A stretch of DNA of 7,279 bases from Vulcanisaeta sp. MG_3 (GTDB taxonomy: Archaea > Thermoproteota > Thermoprotei > Thermoproteales > Thermocladiaceae): the NCBI GenBank assembly GCA_001516765.1, contig LOCH01000001.1, positions 1 to 7,279 of the forward strand, in the 5' to 3' direction. Below, piece by piece: positions 5,396 to 7,279 of the stretch. The notes under the pieces are model-generated. The model was not told the origin of the DNA. It was given only the letters and a program-made list of their open reading frames with translations, and searched no databases. Position 1 is the stretch's first letter. Each line of letters starts with the position of its first letter. Position numbers and translations under genes: made by a program.

Positions 5396-6740
5396 AAGAT
5401 TGAACGCCAGGTAGGTTCCTGGCTCCCTTAATACCTAACCCTGTCTCGAGCATCTTCTTGGCTGTGTAATACCTCCTGCAGTCTGGGCATAGGTATAACC
5501 ACTCAGGGTCGCCCTTGATACCAAGTCTCACCTTGGTGGTCATTATATGGCGCTTTGTGTCAAAGGGCTTACCGCACATCTTGCACCTAACAACCTCATC
5601 CTCAACCTCATCAACATAATCATCACCGGGTATTGAGGATGCCCTAGACACCGTAATAGCCTTCTCCGGGCATAACTTCTCGCAATACCCACAACCAATA
5701 CACTTGGCCCAATCTAGCCTAAGCACAGTCTTATCACCAACCCTGGTAACATCAAAGGCTCTCTCAGGGCACTTTGCAAAGCATACACCACAGAATGAGC
5801 ATTTAACGGTATCAATACCAACATTAAACACCTTAAGGTTATCTCCACCCATGCCTGTCATAATGGGCCTTAGGGCTTTCAGGGCCTTTGCATAATCACT
5901 ACGTCTAATCCCCATGTAGTTTATTGATTTATTAAACAAACCACCACTTATCGTGTACTTACCCCTAACCGTAACCTTCAAAGCCTTTGATATGTCGCCT
6001 ATCAACCCCTCACTAACCTTAACCCCAGCCAATGGGCAATCCTCCATGGGGCATTCCAGGGAGACCTCATTAACCTTCGTTAGGTCCATCATCAACCACT
6101 CGGGACTAACTGCTGCTATGCAGGGTACGAAGTAGACATACTCACCATTACCAGGGGCTCTCTGATTAGCTGTGCATGTGTACGTTATCCTAGTTACCTG
6201 GCTAGTATTATTGAGTTTATTCAACAGTAATGCGTGTTCATTATCATCAGCACCAGCCATGATTAAGGCGCCGGTTGGGCATGCCCTAACGCATAGGCCA
6301 CATTCTATGCACGATTGGGCATTTACCTCAACCCTATTGTTGACTATAGATACAGCACCCACGGGACATGCCTGCAGGCACTCATGACACCCATACCTAG
6401 CCTTACATGCGTTCTCAATAAATTCAGGTACATTCTTGGGCTTAGTCCTAACAACCCTACCCCTAAGCAGTTCCCTCCTGGTTATTGGACCCTCGATTGG
6501 AACTTCCATAGGCTTAACCCTCCTACCCATCAACTGAGCCTTAAGCAATTCCAGGTAATCCTCACTTGGATTCCTGAGTATGTGTACGTCAATTTCGTGC
6601 TTGTTAAGTATTGTTGTATCCACCTCATCCCTATTCCTCAGTACGATGATTATTGGCCCATCATGCTCACTAGCCTCCCTTAACTCCTCATCTGTTGGGT
6701 CCTCAAGTATTAATAACCTACCCTCCTCCTGGATTGGCAT
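5394..6740 (-). CDS. Multi-cluster 4Fe-4S protein with MvhD-like middle region and C-terminal zinc ribbon
   Basis: A 448-residue soluble electron-transfer protein. Its parts in order are: an alpha/beta region without cysteines (1-105); a two-cluster ferredoxin module (C112-x5-C118-x2-C121-x3-C125-P and C144-x2-C147-x2-C150-x3-C154-P); a middle region with C189, FVPCIA (C207) and CPMEDCPL (C230, C235), recalling MvhD-like domains of hydrogenase/Hdr systems; a second two-cluster module (C314-x2-C317-x2-C320-x3-C324-P and C347-x2-C350-x2-C353-x3-C357-P); and a zinc-ribbon pair, C386-x2-C389 and C418-x2-C421. Four 4Fe-4S clusters are predicted. The first cluster has x5 where x2 is usual. Multi-cluster proteins of this build are often encoded with TorD and molybdopterin oxidoreductases such as formate dehydrogenase, and it overlaps a TorD gene here by 23 nt, so I infer an electron carrier for such an enzyme. 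The start is uncertain: ATG 6740 has a CGTGAT SD-like motif 4 nt upstream; ATG 6746 and GTG 6749 are alternatives. Confidence 0.82.
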   Translation of the reverse strand: MPIQEEGRLLILEDPTDEELREASEHDGPIIIVLRNRDEVDTTILNKHEIDVHILRNPSEDYLELLKAQLMGRRVKPMEVPIEGPITRRELLRGRVVRTKPKNVPEFIENACKARYGCHECLQACPVGAVSIVNNRVEVNAQSCIECGLCVRACPTGALIMAGADDNEHALLLNKLNNTSQVTRITYTCTANQRAPGNGEYVYFVPCIAAVSPEWLMMDLTKVNEVSLECPMEDCPLAGVKVSEGLIGDISKALKVTVRGKYTISGGLFNKSINYMGIRRSDYAKALKALRPIMTGMGGDNLKVFNVGIDTVKCSFCGVCFAKCPERAFDVTRVGDKTVLRLDWAKCIGCGYCEKLCPEKAITVSRASSIPGDDYVDEVEDEVVRCKMCGKPFDTKRHIMTTKVRLGIKGDPEWLYLCPDCRRYYTAKKMLETGLGIKGARNLPGVQS

Positions 6741-7278
6741 AGGCATCACGCACGAAACCTATTACATCCCTATCCCTGGTTATGAAATCCCTTGTGAAGT
6801 TCAGCAGGAGTTTGAAGTAATCGGTCTTAACGAGTTTTAGGGCGCTTGATACAAAGGTTGGTATCCAATTCAGTAGGTGATTGCTTATGAAGTAATCCTC
6901 CTCCTCGATGTACTTCAGGGCATCTGCTGAGTCCTCATACTCCTTATACGCCAGGAAGCTCATGAACGCGAACTCAACCGCTATGTGATCACCTCTCAAA
7001 TCCCTGAATTCCTTGTTAAGGGCTAGGTCGTAATCCGCATATAGCTTCCTTAGTGAGATCTCCACATTCATGTCCAGGTAACCCGTGTGTGTATAGCCCT
7101 CGTACGGTATTGCGCCGTAATCAACCTTCGTGAAATCAACCTCTATTGGCGTTAATAGGTCGTAATTGTTAATCCCCTCAGCCACATCCAGAAACTTCAT
7201 CAATAAATCCATGGTTGGGTAAAGGTTGGATAAGTACGGGGCATCCTCTAGACCTCGTATCCTAGACAGGCATGCAAG
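6718..7278 (-). CDS. TorD/DmsD-family molybdoenzyme maturation chaperone, 5' end outside window
   Basis: The frame is open to the right edge of the window (186 residues visible), so the start is outside and the ATG at 7212 is internal. The all-helical protein carries the TorD family core: LYADYDL (79-85 of the visible part), then RGDHIAVEFAFMSFL (95-109), in which D-H-x-x-x-E-x-x-F-M is the typical block, and FISNHLLNWIPTF (130-142), matching the F-x-x-x-H-L-x-x-W-x-P block. TorD-type chaperones bind the apoprotein or Tat signal of molybdopterin enzymes of the DMSO reductase family and hold them until cofactor insertion. The 3' end overlaps the start of the Fe-S protein gene, so the two are co-translated in one minus-strand operon. 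The client enzyme gene is not in the window and would be expected upstream, beyond position 7279. Confidence 0.82.
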   Translation of the reverse strand, partial: LACLSRIRGLEDAPYLSNLYPTMDLLMKFLDVAEGINNYDLLTPIEVDFTKVDYGAIPYEGYTHTGYLDMNVEISLRKLYADYDLALNKEFRDLRGDHIAVEFAFMSFLAYKEYEDSADALKYIEEEDYFISNHLLNWIPTFVSSALKLVKTDYFKLLLNFTRDFITRDRDVIGFVRDAYANPGGG

Positions 7279-7279
7279 C

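Noticed and set aside
5704..6840. Several plus-strand open frames opposite the Fe-S and TorD genes
   Set aside because: They are shadows of minus-strand genes whose cysteine and TorD motifs are unmistakable.

Overview
The window looks like chromosome from a hyperthermophilic crenarchaeon, most likely of the Thermoproteales (Vulcanisaeta/Caldivirga type). The reasons are moderate GC, heavy use of AGG for arginine, leaderless genes with a TATA-like box about 24-29 nt before the start codon, Shine-Dalgarno motifs only inside operons, and the gene content (encapsulin, crenarchaeal-style Nuo subunits, TorD plus polyferredoxin). The genus is an inference; there is no rRNA gene to fix it.

Layout, left to right. 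(1) Positions 2-427 (+) hold the C-terminal half of an encapsulin shell protein; its 5' end lies outside the window. (2) Positions 484-588 (+) hold a 34-residue ORF with its own promoter that resembles only the N-terminus of a SAM-dependent methyltransferase, probably a gene remnant. (3) Positions 660-1205 (+) hold a cytosolic DsbA-like thioredoxin-fold protein with a CPGC active site. (4) Positions 1196-3900 (-) hold a membrane block: nuoJ-, nuoK- and nuoN-like genes in one operon, followed by an unrecognised six-helix membrane protein that appears to have its own promoter. (5) Positions 4023-5352 (+), divergent from nuoJ, hold a CobA-type corrinoid adenosyltransferase and a BtpA-family TIM barrel. 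(6) Positions 5394-7279 (-) hold a TorD-family chaperone, partial at the right edge, overlapping a multi-cluster Fe-S protein with a C-terminal zinc ribbon.

How they may work together. J/K/N are membrane-arm subunits of a complex I-like oxidoreductase; the rest of that complex is not in the window. TorD plus the Fe-S protein are typical satellites of a molybdopterin (DMSO reductase family) enzyme, which would be expected just past the right edge. CobA and BtpA form a pair of soluble enzymes: B12 adenosylation plus a barrel of uncertain function. The encapsulin cargo gene is not visible.

The points most worth a second look are the encapsulin at the edge, the NuoN-like protein that lacks two hallmark charged residues of the proton path (TM5 Glu replaced by Met, TM7 Lys replaced by Glu), the methyltransferase remnant with an intact promoter, and the domain make-up of the Fe-S protein. 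I see no rRNA, tRNA, insertion sequence or CRISPR array, and no gene-free stretch longer than about 125 bases.
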